From NCBI GenBank assembly GCA_010094025.1, contig ML991801.1:186001-250000 (forward strand): a DNA stretch of 64,000 bases, in the 5' to 3' direction. Position numbers and translations under genes: made by a program. The notes under the pieces are model-generated. The model did not search any database. It saw only the letters and a program-made list of their open reading frames with translations, and was not told the origin of the DNA. The stretch is from Viridothelium virens (taxonomy: Eukaryota; Ascomycota; Dothideomycetes; Trypetheliales; Trypetheliaceae). This document shows, piece by piece, positions 44,685 to 56,041 of this stretch; positions within the stretch are counted from its first letter, which is position 1; every line of letters begins with the position of its first letter.

Positions 44685-45997
44685 ATGCCAGGCCCCTATT
44701 CCCCCAACACTCCCATCACCACCATCCTCACCGACCTCGCCCCCCACATCCACCACAAAACCATCCTCACCACCGGCGTCTCTCCCGGAAGCCTCGACTA
44801 CCAGTTCGTCGCCGCCCTGACAACCTGCTCCTCCCCACCCGCCCGCCTCATCCTCGCCGGCCGCAATCCCGCTCGCCTAAACGCCGCCGCCTCCGCCCTC
44901 TCCTCCTCTTCCTCCTCCTTCGCTTCATCACCATCTCCTTCCTCTATCTCTGCCTCTACCTCCGCCATCGGTATTCGCCCCCTCGTGCTGGACCTCAGCA
45001 GCCAGGCATCGATTCGGGCCGCCGCGAAGACGGTAATGCGAGACTGGACCGATGTCGCCGCTATCGACGTCCTGGTGAATAGTGCGGCCGTGATGGGGAT
45101 CCCGTATGCGCGGAGTGGTGAGGAGGGGTGGGGGAAGTTGACGGGGGCGACGAACCACGTGGGGCCGTGACTGTTTACGAATCTGGTGCTGGGGAAGGTG
45201 TTGGCGGCGAGGGACCCGCGCGTGGGGATGGTGAGTCATGGGCATCGGTTGGAGAGGATCAGGTTCGGGGATTGGGGGTTTGGGGTAAGTTTCGGGAGGT
45301 TGTCCCTCTTTTTTTCTTTTACTAGGGAGAATAGAAGGGATTTGGTTGAAGATTGGAGATGTGTCGATTTTGTGGCTGACGAGGATATAGGATGGTGAGA
45401 CTTACGATAAGTGGCGCGCATATGGGCAGTCGAAGACGGCGAATATACTTACAGCGGTGAGTTTAGCAGAGAAGTTGGGAGGAAAAGGACTGGTAGCGGT
45501 CAGCTTGCATCTGGGTGTGATTGCCACGAATATTGAAAGTCATATCGATTGGAATATCGAGAGTAAAGCAATAGGCAAGTTGTTTATTGTATTACTCCAA
45601 GCTCGACTCGACCCTGAATCCACTACGCACCTAATTTGAAGCTGACATCGTCTGAAACAGAGACTATAGACAAGGAGAACGGTAATACTGTTCCATGGGA
45701 ACCATTCCATTACGTTGAGCCGGCCATCGGCATCGCTACATACGCTCACGCAGCTTTTGACCCAACTCTGAAAGGTATGTCACCAGTAAGACTAAGACCC
45801 GAAGATTCAAGAAGGTATCCAAGGTAGGTAACAATGATTGATGTTACGACATAGGGTGCAACGGTGCATATGTTCTCGACGCGAGAGTAGCAGATCCAAG
45901 CAAAGACGCAGTGCAACAATACGCCACAGATAAAGAGGAGGCTGAGAGGCTGTGGGAACTTACCGAGAAGCTTGTAGGGCAGGAGTTCCGATGGTAG
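44685..45997 (+). pseudogene. Short-chain dehydrogenase/reductase gene with in-frame TGA
   Basis: Four exons (44685-45284, 45391-45574, 45661-45774, 45855-45997) would encode 346 residues. The family is an SDR of the retinol dehydrogenase/WWOX-like type. Nucleotide-binding strands (KTILTTGVSPGSL, LILAGRN), the VLVNSAAVMG motif, the catalytic YGQSK and the family's C-terminal EAERLWELTEKLVGQEF are readable. The normal NHVGPFLFTN segment contains a TGA (45168-45170) where Phe is expected, giving NHVGP-stop-LFTNL. The nearby VSS(D/R)GH segment is shortened to VSHGH, and HPGV is HLGV. The second intron would be GC-AG (GCAAGT donor at 45575). It is most likely a recently inactivated gene. Stop readthrough is an alternative because the context is TGA CTG. 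Confidence 0.75.
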
Positions 45998-46493
45998 AAA
46001 ACTAATGGTAGTGTAAAGATATCCAGTGAGACGAGACTGTTCTGAGTGTGGCAGATCTATCCAAGTCAAATGGACTGGCACTTAACTCTCTTGAAGAGCA
46101 TGATTGTATCGAATATCCATGCTCATATTTGACATGAGGACCGGTGCAGGTGTAAGTGATAAACGGAATAGATTGACCTTAGAACTCTAGCCTACGGTCA
46201 TGACTATTGCCCTCAGAGTTCCAGTCGCGATGTTATGACCGGAAAATGCAAATGTTTGGTTATGCTTTAGCAGGAGTGCTATCAAAGAACGTTGCTGCAA
46301 GAACTCCACAGGCCTTGCAAACAGTGTTAGTATTTTATCTCTAGGGCGGAGGCAGGAAGGAATCAGTAGGCCTGTTATGGTCCTCAAGCACACGGGAAAG
46401 CATGGGATATCCCATCAGGTCATCGTCTGTTACCTGTCAATCCCAACCGATTGTCGTATGAATCGTGTAGAGGGTGAAACCATCTCCTCGTAC
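45998..46493. other. Convergent intergenic region
   Basis: About 0.5 kb between converging 3' ends; nothing recognised. Confidence 0.5.
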
Positions 46494-47649
46494 TTATACT
46501 GCCATTCCACCCCCATCAAGTCTGCAAGCGTCACGCCATTCTTCATATTTGGTACTGAAAAAAGTGGCTTCAACGCCTAAGAGATGAGGAAGCCCGAATT
46601 TCAGTGGAATGAGATCGCAGCATTTCGGGGGCATCGCTGATGAATCTATGGCTGCGCTCAGAAAGCGGTAACGGATGCAAGCATGGCACCAAGGCTTCTC
46701 ACACTGTGCACACGGTCGTGACACTTGGTCCATTGCTTGCTGCAGTGTGAATTTCCTGTAACAATGGGTACAGGATATATCTGATCTCGGGTTCAGAGGT
46801 TCAAAACGGGCAAGGTCTTGTTTGGAGGCTTCACTACTAGTCGAACTTTCCATGTGCACTATGTGGATTCGAGTTAGCTGGGGATGACACATAGCGGGGA
46901 AGAGGGTCCTCAAAATTACAGCCCGTCTGAGTGCTCGCTCTCGAAGCTTCACTAAGAGTTGAACTTTGGTCGGGGAAGAATTCCCGGAACGGCCATTCTT
47001 CTGCGGGTAGATCTTGGCGAAGGCTGTCTCCACATGATTCCTCCACATGCGCACCTTGTTCTTCACTTTGCTCTAGCGTGCTCTCCTCATGTCCACTGTG
47101 TCTTCTCCAGATGGGAAATCCATTGACAATCCTAGGTGATATAAAATGCCAAGGCTGACTTGAAAGGAAGTCTGCCCAGACGCTAGCGCGAGCCTCATCC
47201 AGTAAGTCCTCTTCACCTTTGGAGATAAGCTGGGTTCCTTGATTGTGGAAATTTGTCCGTGAGGGCATTTGGGATGGGGCTACCACAGAGCTTGGACTAT
47301 CCTGGACCCAACTCGGCAAGGGAGAGAGAGTTTCGTATTGGACAGGCGAGGCATACTGGTTTACTGGGTAGGCATAGGTGACATACGGTAGGAGTTCGTA
47401 TGCTCGAGGAATATTAATGTAAAGGTTTTCTGAAAGACCTCGAGGAACTAAGGTATTGGAATTGGTCATCCAGTGCTGATTCGGTTGATACCAAGTCTGT
47501 CGGCGCATATTCGTGCGGAGGTACTGAATCATTTCGGCTCGGAAAGAATGAACCTTCAGCTTGCCCAGCGAGCTCCCTCCTTCCCTAACGATCGGGAGAC
47601 CAGTTGCGCGGATTGCTGTGGTCGCGGTTGAAGTGCTGTAGCTCTTCAT
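46494..47649 (-). CDS. Protein with C-terminal RING/IBR-like zinc-binding segment (gene model uncertain)
   Basis: Proposed exons are 46889-47649 and 46494-46836, with a 52-bp intron (GTCATC donor, GCTAAC branch, CTAG acceptor) that joins in phase; 367 aa from MKSYSTSTATT. The first 270 residues are unremarkable, with aromatic and acidic patches. The end holds regularly spaced cysteines: CTHCYRKF, CAQCEKPWCHAC, then a helix and PPKCCDLIPL. This resembles the first (RING1) module of fungal RING-between-RING ubiquitin ligases, including the following KYEEW. The IBR and RING2 modules are missing, so the protein is truncated or of a different type. Upstream sequence to about 48076 also looks coding (MGRMRPPEGPFHFLS), but I could not join it in phase. 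Confidence 0.45.
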
Positions 47650-49036
47650 CGGAAGACATGAGCTGAGCAGAACAATCTCCAAATACCTAAGATTGACTCG
47701 AAAGACCACCAGTAAGCCCAGTCGACCAGCCTATCGAGTGGGAGAATTGACTGCGAAAATGGTGCAATAAGTCGTGTGAATGACAGATGATGAGTCCATT
47801 AGTGCTTGCTCTAATGTGTATCTTGAAAATTTGTGGAGGGTACAAGGTGGATAGCGGGCCATCGCAAGACACTTGAAATGGAAAGGACGATCCATGCGAC
47901 TGAGCAGCCTGGTCTCCTGAGAGGTCACTTGTGGAGGTATCAGTGGGCGAGATGGCAGGAATAAAGCCTATGATGGAGCATTCAGAGCGTTGAGTACGAC
48001 TATCAGTAGGTTCATGTGAATAGATTGTAAGACTGAGAAAGTGAAAGGGGCCTTCAGGAGGACGCATCCTACCCATTCTCTCATTGACAAAATGATATGA
48101 GCAGCTGCAGCGTACCACTTTCCGAACCTTCCAGAAGATGCAGACTCTTATGTCAGATCATGCCTCAACTTGTCTTCGGCTGCAGCCCTACCTCACCTGT
48201 TCCCTCTTCATGCCGATCCAAGAGTCTATGATCACCAGCGATAGGTATCCGCATCGGAGAACTTGAACGATCAATCAGAAGTTATTTGCAATTTTGCCTG
48301 ATACGAAGATCTATGAATTGCTCGAGATGTGTAACAGCTTTTGCTTTGTAGCCGACCCATCCTTTGCCAAGCTAAGCATTATTGACGAAGAAGTGGAAGT
48401 TAAAGGAGCTTGCCGGGCCTAGACAGCGTAGGGCTGAAGCTGCCGCACCCCGCTTTGTGAATCCCTCCGTGCCATCATGGACGGTGGGACCTTCTCTTTC
48501 CCTCGACCCTCCTTTCCGTCTCTCTTTCTCTAGCTTCACCTTCTACAACTCGAAGTAAAGTCCTCAGATCTCGCTGTCATACCTGAATCACTGGATCTTG
48601 AGCTTCTCAACACCTGCTGGAACGTATTCCGTCAAAGCAAACCTCCGCCCCAGCCGAACAAAAGCTTCAGCTTATCTCCGAGAGAGCAACTTCCTTATCT
48701 GGCGACATCCTTTGGTGCAGAATCAAGAGTCGGCCGAAGACGCTGGGACCCTTGGAACGTAGCTGCAACTCCTAAACCTGTTCTCTAAGCAGTTACTTGC
48801 ATCACACGGCCTTCGCCAGCTGATCCTGTCACCCCACTTGGGCGTCTGGGCGTCAGCTCTGCAGTCTATCTACCTTACGCGCTCAGCAACTACTTCCAGC
48901 AACCCCCACTCCTCTTAAGGAGCACATCCACCGCACGTATTTGGAGTCAGACCTCTAAACCTGACCACAGCTTCCTGTCGGCAATTCAATAGGCCTTACT
49001 CCCATAGAAGTCGGGCGGCCGACGACAACCGTCACG
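47650..49036. other. Divergent upstream region, possible extra exon and Yippee leader
   Basis: 47690-48076 on the minus strand has some coding character and may be a 5' exon of the RING-like gene. From about 48470 the plus strand is pyrimidine-rich (ctctttccctcgaccctcc and similar), typical of a promoter and long leader for the Yippee gene. No RNA gene is seen. Confidence 0.4.
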
Positions 49037-49544
49037 ATGGGGCTTGCGTACAATGTCTACCTCAACGCCCAGCGTATCTACGGATGCCGCAACTGCAAAA
49101 CCCATCTAGCCAACCACGACGACATCATCAGTAGGGTAGGATCACCCCTTTCCGCTTCTGCCTCTTCCACGAATAGCTTCACCTCCCTCCCCTATATACC
49201 TTTTCCGATAATAGCCGTCGTTCCCTCTCACGCCTTCACCTCCCCTCCTACTCTTCCAGCAAATTTCCTTCCCTGATACTTCCCACTCTCTTTCTAAAAC
49301 CTGTTGCCAGAATTTCCGCGGCCAACATGGCAAAGCCTTCCTTTTCGACGCCGTTGTCAATATCGTCGCATCAGAAGCTGGTGAGCGCAACATGACGACG
49401 GGGCGGCATATAGTTCGTGATATCACGTGTCGACAATGCCGGGAGACGGTCGGCTGGAAGTACGACAAGGCCTATGAGCAGAGCGAGAAGTATAAGGAGG
49501 GAAAGTACATTCTTGAGGCAGAGCTGTTGGCGACAGTGACGTGA
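49037..49544 (+). CDS. Yippee-like zinc-binding protein
   Basis: Two exons (49037-49135 and 49311-49544) give 110 aa. The 175-bp intron ends TTGCCAG and joins in phase 0. The Yippee fold is clear: two CxxC zinc knuckles (CRNC at 17-20, CRQC at 73-76), THLANHDDIISR, the GQHGKAFLFD segment, GRHIVRDI, and a final WKYDKAYEQSEKYKEGKYILE. It corresponds to yeast Moh1 and human YPEL proteins, which bind zinc and resemble the CRBN/MIS18 substrate-receptor fold. Function in fungi is poorly known; yeast Moh1 and YPEL5 associate with the GID/CTLH ubiquitin ligase. Length fits the family exactly. Confidence 0.92.
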
Positions 49545-49862
49545 AGACTCTCCAGGAATGACGGAACATTGATTGGTGAGGGGTTCATGATATTTATGGA
49601 CATATTGAATATGGACTCTGAGACAAGAAGCTGGAAGCGAGTAAATGCATCATTAGCTACGGAGAATGGCGTTTTCGGATGAATTACGGACATCGGGACG
49701 GTGCAGAATAAACGCAGTCTGATATGTTGAATAAATCCATTTCGCTGTTTTCTTGGTTGAGGGTTTCCGGGGTTCCCCAATACTCTAAAATCCGTAGCCT
49801 CCACAGGGTATTTACCAAAGTTGGTCTACTTCCCTCAAACCCCAATTTCCCTCCTGAACCCT
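49545..49862. other. Convergent intergenic region
   Basis: About 320 bp between converging 3' ends; nothing recognised. Confidence 0.5.
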
Positions 49863-50904
49863 TCAATCCTCAGCAACCTCTGGCTCCCCACAAATGTCGT
49901 CAGGGTCCTCCTCAACTAGATCGGCCTCCTCATCATCCGTGACCCCTCCCTCGGCCAAAATCTCAGCACTCACATCGTCCTCCTCCGCCTCAATTTCGCC
50001 TCTAACCCGCTCCGGATGGAGGAAATCGATTAGCGACCCGTTGAGCTGCTCGTGCTGCCTCGATGCCTCGACAGAAAGGGTCGCGGGAGGCTCATGGCTG
50101 CACACACAAGCGGTGAAGCGCTCCTTCCACAGCCGGGTGAGGCCTTTGCCGTATGGCGAGGGGATTGAAGGATAGTCAACGTAAGGGATACGTTGAATAC
50201 CGCGAAGGTCTTCAAGTGGTTGAGCCACCCATTCTATCATCGATGTATTATGGAAGGGTGAGTTTCGAAGCGCGTTCGCCTCGGAGTCCCACCAGTAGTC
50301 GAAGGAGCCGTGCTTTGAGCCGCAGAAGTGGATTTTGAGTTCGTTGAGTGGCACAGTCCCCCGTATTTCAACAAGGCACATAAGAAATTTACGAATGGCT
50401 AGGCATTCGTTCTTCCAATCCTTAACAGTTTCTGAGGGTTCTAGGTGAAACTCGAGACGCCGCATGTTGTTGAAGCCGGTGGGGGTGTTCGGATGAGTGA
50501 AGATGTCTCCAACGGTCTTGATCTCTATGTTGTAGCCATTTACGTTGAGTGGCATCTTTGCGTGGTGCAAGATCTGGATGCCCTCAGGCGAGACCTTAAC
50601 GCCGAATATCGTCCTTCGATATATCTGATTGCCGACTTCCTGGTTCATCTTCTTACTAACCATCAGGAGATTTACTGCATCAGAACTAGCGCGTTTTTTG
50701 TGGTCGTATTCGTCTCCTCGAGACTTTTGGATGAGCACCTTCTCTCGGGTCGGGTAGGATGTAGTCGAATATCAGGAGTCTGATATCCAAAGGAATAGCA
50801 AGAAATGGCGAGGCTCTATCTGCAGGCGGTGTTGATGCTGGATGATCTTCGAGTAATAGCTCTTGTGGATGGCTTTCGGGTACTAGCTCTTGACCGTGGA
50901 GCAT
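49863..50904 (-). pseudogene. F-box-like protein gene with apparent single-base frameshift
   Basis: The first frame, from ATG at 50904 (MLHGQELVPES), reads an F-box-like opening, SPFLAIPLDIRLLIFDYILP. This is the form common to the many short F-box/leucine-poor proteins of filamentous ascomycetes. Coding then continues in the next frame from about 50738 (SSDAVNLLMVSKKMNQEVGN, RTIFGVKV) for another 290 residues to an acidic tail. The change of frame falls at 50736-50745, with no room for an intron. The gene is therefore inactivated, uses a programmed shift, or carries a sequence error. The downstream body has a typical lineage-specific, unannotated fold. If intact it would be a substrate adaptor for an SCF ubiquitin ligase. 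Confidence 0.6.
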
Positions 50905-51593
50905 CTTATCCCGTTTGGGGGATGATTCGGAGATGGACCTACAGCCCTGGGACCTTTTTTCAAAGGGTAAACTAGCTGAATTTCGTATGAGCAGTTCGGC
51001 AGAAAGCTTTGCAGGGGTGAGAAAAGCAGTCGTTAATGGAAGGAATTGTTTGCAGATTAGAAAGCACGAGGCTGAGCTAGGCAAACTTCAGAGACACAGG
51101 TATAGTCCTCAAAGACGGGAATGTTTATGAATGAAGCTCAATTTTCGGGAACGAGGAGAGGGTAAGATAACCTCCGAGCTGCCCACGTTCTATTGAATAA
51201 GTAATCTGTGTTTGTTTGCGGGAGGACCGATTAGATGTAGCGCGGTGTGTTCAAACAACTCTCAGCACACATGTTAAATCAAATTTCATGGAGACAAGAC
51301 TGTCACCTGCTTGAGTGCATTGTATTGGCCGAATGTCTTTGTTACCACTCTGCCTGGCAAAGATGAAATTCATTATTGTTTGTATGCTTCTCTCCGCTTC
51401 AGCAATTCTTTCAATGCATCTGGGCCGGTTCGCCATCTTTACCAGCAACTCCCTCAAACCGCTGTCCGGTCGCGCACTCTCCCAAAGATTTAGCTTGTCT
51501 AGCCGTGCGAAATGGAAGGACCTTGAGTGACATTACGATCACCTTGGCGTCCGTGTTCCTATAGCGTAATCATTTAGCGGTCGTCCATAAACT
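50905..51593. other. Intergenic region
   Basis: About 0.7 kb between the F-box-like gene start and the end of Rtc3. Short frames only, nothing recognised. Confidence 0.45.
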
Positions 51594-51990
51594 CTAATCG
51601 AGGCCGGCACTCTGTACCTCTGTCTCCTGCACATCGCCTCTCTCCAAGATCTGCTTCACCACATCTTCCTCTTTGTGTGTCCCGAATTCATTCTCCAAGA
51701 CAGCATTACTTGCTGTATCCAGCACGCCCTGAGTACCGTGCCTAGACAATGCAGGTATCTATTAGCATCTGTGTGCGGCCGTCGCGTGACCACATTTGGG
51801 CAAGGACACAGGGAGGCAGAACCCACTTATGTGTGACAAGCACCTTCCAACCGCTCACTACCTGAGCTAAAGGAACGGACTTGTCGTTTTTCCAGTCTTG
51901 GACAGCTTTGGCACTGTCGACAAATACGATGAAATCCTCTTCCTTGCCCTTGAGGTGGACTTTGGTTTGTGGGGCATTGCCACGAGCCAT
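51594..51990 (-). CDS. RTC3: Rtc3/SBDS N-terminal-domain-like protein
   Basis: Exon 1 is 51827-51990 and exon 2 is 51594-51741. The 85-bp GTGGGT...TCTAG intron restores VTHKHGTQGVLD; 103 aa. The protein is a stand-alone copy of the N-terminal (FYSH) domain of SBDS/Sdo1: KVHLKGKEEDFIVFVDS, a helix ending WKNDKSVPLAQVV, HGTQGVLDTASNAVLENEFG and a final helix DVVKQILERGDVQ. Yeast Rtc3 (Hgi1) has the same length and layout and is linked to RNA metabolism and stress response. The domain binds RNA in SBDS. The ATG is the first of the conserved frame. Confidence 0.9.
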
Positions 51991-52588
51991 GATGGATAAG
52001 TGATGTGATGAAGGTTTCAGTTAACAGAGACACGAGACTGAATGGCAATGAGTGGCTCTGCAGGATGTGCGATGAGCTCTTTTTTTATGTGGAAGACACT
52101 GAGGTTGACGTGACAAGCTCAATGGCGTGGTGATTTTGGAGACCAGAGGATGACGTCGACTGCAGGGGTCCACCAGACTTGGCTCCGTCCAACTTCGATG
52201 CCCGCGACACAACATCAAACAGCGCACGCCCATTTTAATACTCAATTTAACCGTCTTCATCTCCCTCCGTCGTACTGATGAAGTCATCTTCCATCTGAGT
52301 GGTCACGCTCTACTCTGCCGTCAAGGCTTTTTCCACAAGAAGAGCCTAAAATTGACAGAATGGTTTCGAGATGTTACTGATACAAGCTTACGCCGCGCCG
52401 ATCACTGTTCTTCTACCCAATACCTGCATCTAATGCTCCGTGCATGCCCAAGACAGACGGTACTTCCAACTATCAATTGACTTCCAACGGCCGAATTTTG
52501 ATTGATCACCACAACTCTATTGACTGGAGCACAAAGCTCTCATAATCCTATGTAAGGGCAATCTTCAGCAAATGACGCTCTTGTCGAC
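51991..52588. other. Intergenic region
   Basis: About 0.6 kb between the Rtc3 start and the RhoGEF 3' end. No gene or repeat recognised. Confidence 0.5.
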
Positions 52589-55500
52589 CTAGTCCTTGAG
52601 AAGCTTCATCAATTGATGTTTCAACTTCGTCGAGACTTTCGTAATTGTAGCGGATGACGGCGGCTGCTCTTTCTGCTTACCAGTAGCTTCAAGAACGGCT
52701 GCTGCTACGGTGTCATTGGATTTGGATGACGCGGGCTTCGCCTTTGCTAGTTGCGCAGGTGGTTCTCCAAAATCGGGTATTTTTACATCTGGATATGGTG
52801 TGGTCGGTGTTGCTGGAGTCGTTACAGGTTTCGACCAGGCAGAAACCGGAGCTCCTTTACCAATAGCTCCGGCAACACTCATTCTTCTGCTCTTCCTTTG
52901 TAGACCCTGCAAATCGAAGTCCTCCGGCAGAAAGGCCATGGAGTTATGAAACTCGTATGTTTTAGGAACTTTGCGCCTTCGCTGACGACCAGGAGTTCTT
53001 GTACCACTTGGAGCAGATGAAAAGCTAAGAGGCGTTCCTGCACGGCTTTCGTCCCATCTAGACTGGGAGACAGTACTATGACTGGCTGAGCGTTTCGAAA
53101 AATTGCTTGCCAGACTTGCCATGCTTAATTTGCGCATGACTGACTGGGCAGAAGCCCGAATGGGATGGTCCGGACGACGGGTAGCCATACCCGGATAAGG
53201 GAGCAACTCTTTGGTCCAAACGTTACTTAAAGAGCGTTCAAGGCGGATCCTTTCAATTCGCCTGGGGGATAAGGTTGGGACGTGACTTGATGACAGTAGT
53301 GAATGTGATCGATTGACAACTTCGGACGCCACTGACTTCCCTTCTTTTGCAGCCTCGGTATTCTTAATGATGACATGCGACAAGGTAGCTTTGGGACTCA
53401 GTGTTGCAGCCCGGTGTATTGACGTCCGCTTGGCTAAACTTTGAGAGTATCCAAGGGCAGCTCCATACGATTTTATGTCGAGTGTTAAAGACGATAGGAG
53501 ATCTACCGCGTCAGCCTTGTCTTCAGAACCCGCTTGGTTTTCCGTGGCGATACGCTCAGATATTGGTTTCCTCCAGCATTCTTCCTCTTCACTAGAACAA
53601 GCGCTGAACATAATCTCGTACATGCGGCAATCGGATTCAAAATCCAATTTCCAGGAGAACGACGCCGAATGACATTGCAAGCCTAGATGAATTAGCTTCT
53701 TGATCCCTGCGGGAAACTTTCAGGAATTCTGGACGCACCTTTGCCACTGTCAGATTCCTCTAGCGTAGCACTTGCGAGCGCTATCGTCGCTTTGACCATG
53801 AAGTTGGAAAACCCTCCGTGGGGAACAGCTAGTAACAAACATGATTTATAGAGCACACAGACCATGTATTGACCTTTGATACCGTCTTTGTGCTGATACG
53901 CGACGTACAGGACACCGCAAAGTACGACATGCCCCAGAAGTCTCAGAATCACAGAGCCAGAAGGCTAAAGAAAAGTCAGCTGTCAGATATCCAGGGATTG
54001 GAACAGATGGAATACCTGATGGTCAAATAGCAAGCGGTCTTGCAACTGCCAGGTCTTCTCAATCAATTTCCTTTTTTCGGGATCATCCGTTGCCTTGTTG
54101 ATTTCTCGTGCAGTTTCTCGAAGCCGGAACAACACCTTGTCGATTTCGGCATGCGAATTAGGATCGTCGTAGACTGGCGTCTGCTTGCAGAGGTCGGCGA
54201 AGAGCAACGGATATTTGCATATCCTCTGAATGGGCTAGTAGATCGTCAATATTCATTTATTCGCTTTAACCAATGTGTGATGTGGCATGCCTTGATGAGA
54301 AGATCGCTAAGCGTCAGGCCCTTCTTGCCCACATCATCGCGATGATTCATCGGTGCCAGTGCGGTAGACAACGCTTCGATGCCCTTCTCATACTCTGGCC
54401 ATGATGGAGTAATCTTTTGAGATACGTTCAGTTCTCGAGTTAAAGCCTCATACTTCGCTCCGTATTCTTCGTAGGCAAAGAAGCGTTTCACCTGGTTGAA
54501 GATCTTGTCAATGACCACATACGAAGCGCAGGCGAATGGGTCTCACATATTTGTTGAAAACCGCGGCAACTTTGGCTGCAGTCTGTGGATCAGCTAAGAG
54601 AGCAATCGGTGCTCGCTCAGTAAGTTTGCATGTATCTAGTGAGTAGCGTTGTTTTCTTATTGGCAATTCCTCGCGTCGACCCTGCAGAATGTCTACACTA
54701 TGAAATCTTGTATGGCGTGGTCTCGAAGGCGACATGGCTTCCCGGGCATGACCTTGGTTGTACTCTGCGTGTGGAACCACATGGTGTAGCTCACCAAGCA
54801 ACCCTTCATGAATTTCCAGAATCTGATCTAGGTTACGCCGAATGAGGGTGCGTCTTTCAGTTGAGATTGAGGCAGTCGAGGTCAGCAGATTCGAATACAC
54901 CTACAGATATATGAGCACTTGTCTTCCCTTTCGACACAATTCATGACCCTACATTGACAAGGACCTTCAGGTCAGCTATGTAGCTTTCTTCAGAGGCTAC
55001 AAGCTCTTCTAGCACCTTTCGACGTTGTAGTGAGCGCATCCAGGCGGCCTCGTCCATTATAGGGCCCAACGACGGTGTATGACTGTCAGTCGATTTCCTC
55101 ACTTCAGGAGCAGATTGGCCACTACTTCTTTCACCACTCCTTAGACGTTCAATGCGCGCATCTCGCCAAGAACGTGGATGGATGCTTGTGCTTGCTAGTG
55201 TGATCGTCGCCGACTTCATGGCCGTGACGAATCCTATGGAGGAAGAAGCCGTTGAAGTCGATTCCCGTGGCCCTATTTGTCTTGAGCGCCATGATAAGAC
55301 ACCAAGATTTGGCTTTGGCCGCTGTGCTCCGAGAAAGCCTGGGTGGGTAGCCTTTGAATCCTCTAAGGTTGTGCTGTTACGTCTTCGGCGGAGTGTACTA
55401 ATCCACTTGCGAAATGGGCGCCTGTCATGCAGAGAGATAGGTGAGACATTTCTGAGCTCGGATGTGTGGATCCGTGCTGTGCTGTCAGCCTTGGGTTCTT

Positions 55501-56041
55501 CGGCTTCTTCAGAAATATGGAGCGAGAACTGTAGAATTTCCGGTTGAACCAGAGGTGAAGAACGGTCTTGATTAGTCTCGATCTGAGCTTCCGTACGTCT
55601 CAACAAGCCAGACTCTTTATGATTGAGGCCAGATGCATGTGGAGTCCGCGTCGCTGCATACACGGGTTTGCGAACTCGGACTGGAGTGACTGGTGCCGTA
55701 GCCAAATGCAACGGCTGTCGTTCTGGAGCGAGAACAAAATTAGGAGTTCTCGGGGATGCACCACCATTCTTTGATCGCTTCGATTGTGTCGATGGACTGC
55801 GAATGGATGGTGATCTTGCTCTCGGAGGCGTATTTTCATCGCGTAGACGAAGCGAGCTTGGAGGGAGAGAATATAAAGAAACGCATGATGCGCCGGAAGA
55901 TATCGTCGGTGGCGAGAGATGATGGACTGTGCCTGTCGATGTCTCATCCACATAAGGAGAAGTCGGTCGGATTGGTGAGATTCCATCGGTATTGGAACGA
56001 AGCAAGAAGCTGTGAGGGCTTGGTGCAAGGAGAGTGCTCAT
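52589..56041 (-). CDS. Rho guanine nucleotide exchange factor (DH domain, PH-like C-terminal region)
   Basis: Six exons (54953-56041, 54547-54900, 54291-54491, 54016-54234, 53739-53964, 52589-53682) sum to 1060 aa, and every junction is in phase. The N-terminal 335 residues are disordered with many S-P sites. The DH domain spans about 341-621: RKVLEELVASEESYIADLKVL (conserved region 1), VKRFFAYEEYGAKYE, and LLIK/PIQRICKYPLLFADL (conserved region 3, across a splice). A PH-like domain (about 622-730; GVLYVAYQHKDG, FSWKLDFESDCRMYEIMFSA) and a long basic Ser-rich tail follow. Such proteins load GTP on Rho1/Cdc42 at the cortex for polarity and wall synthesis. The intron at 54235-54290 appears to be GC-AG (AAG/GCATGC). 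Divergent to the C1-THF synthase gene. Confidence 0.9.
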
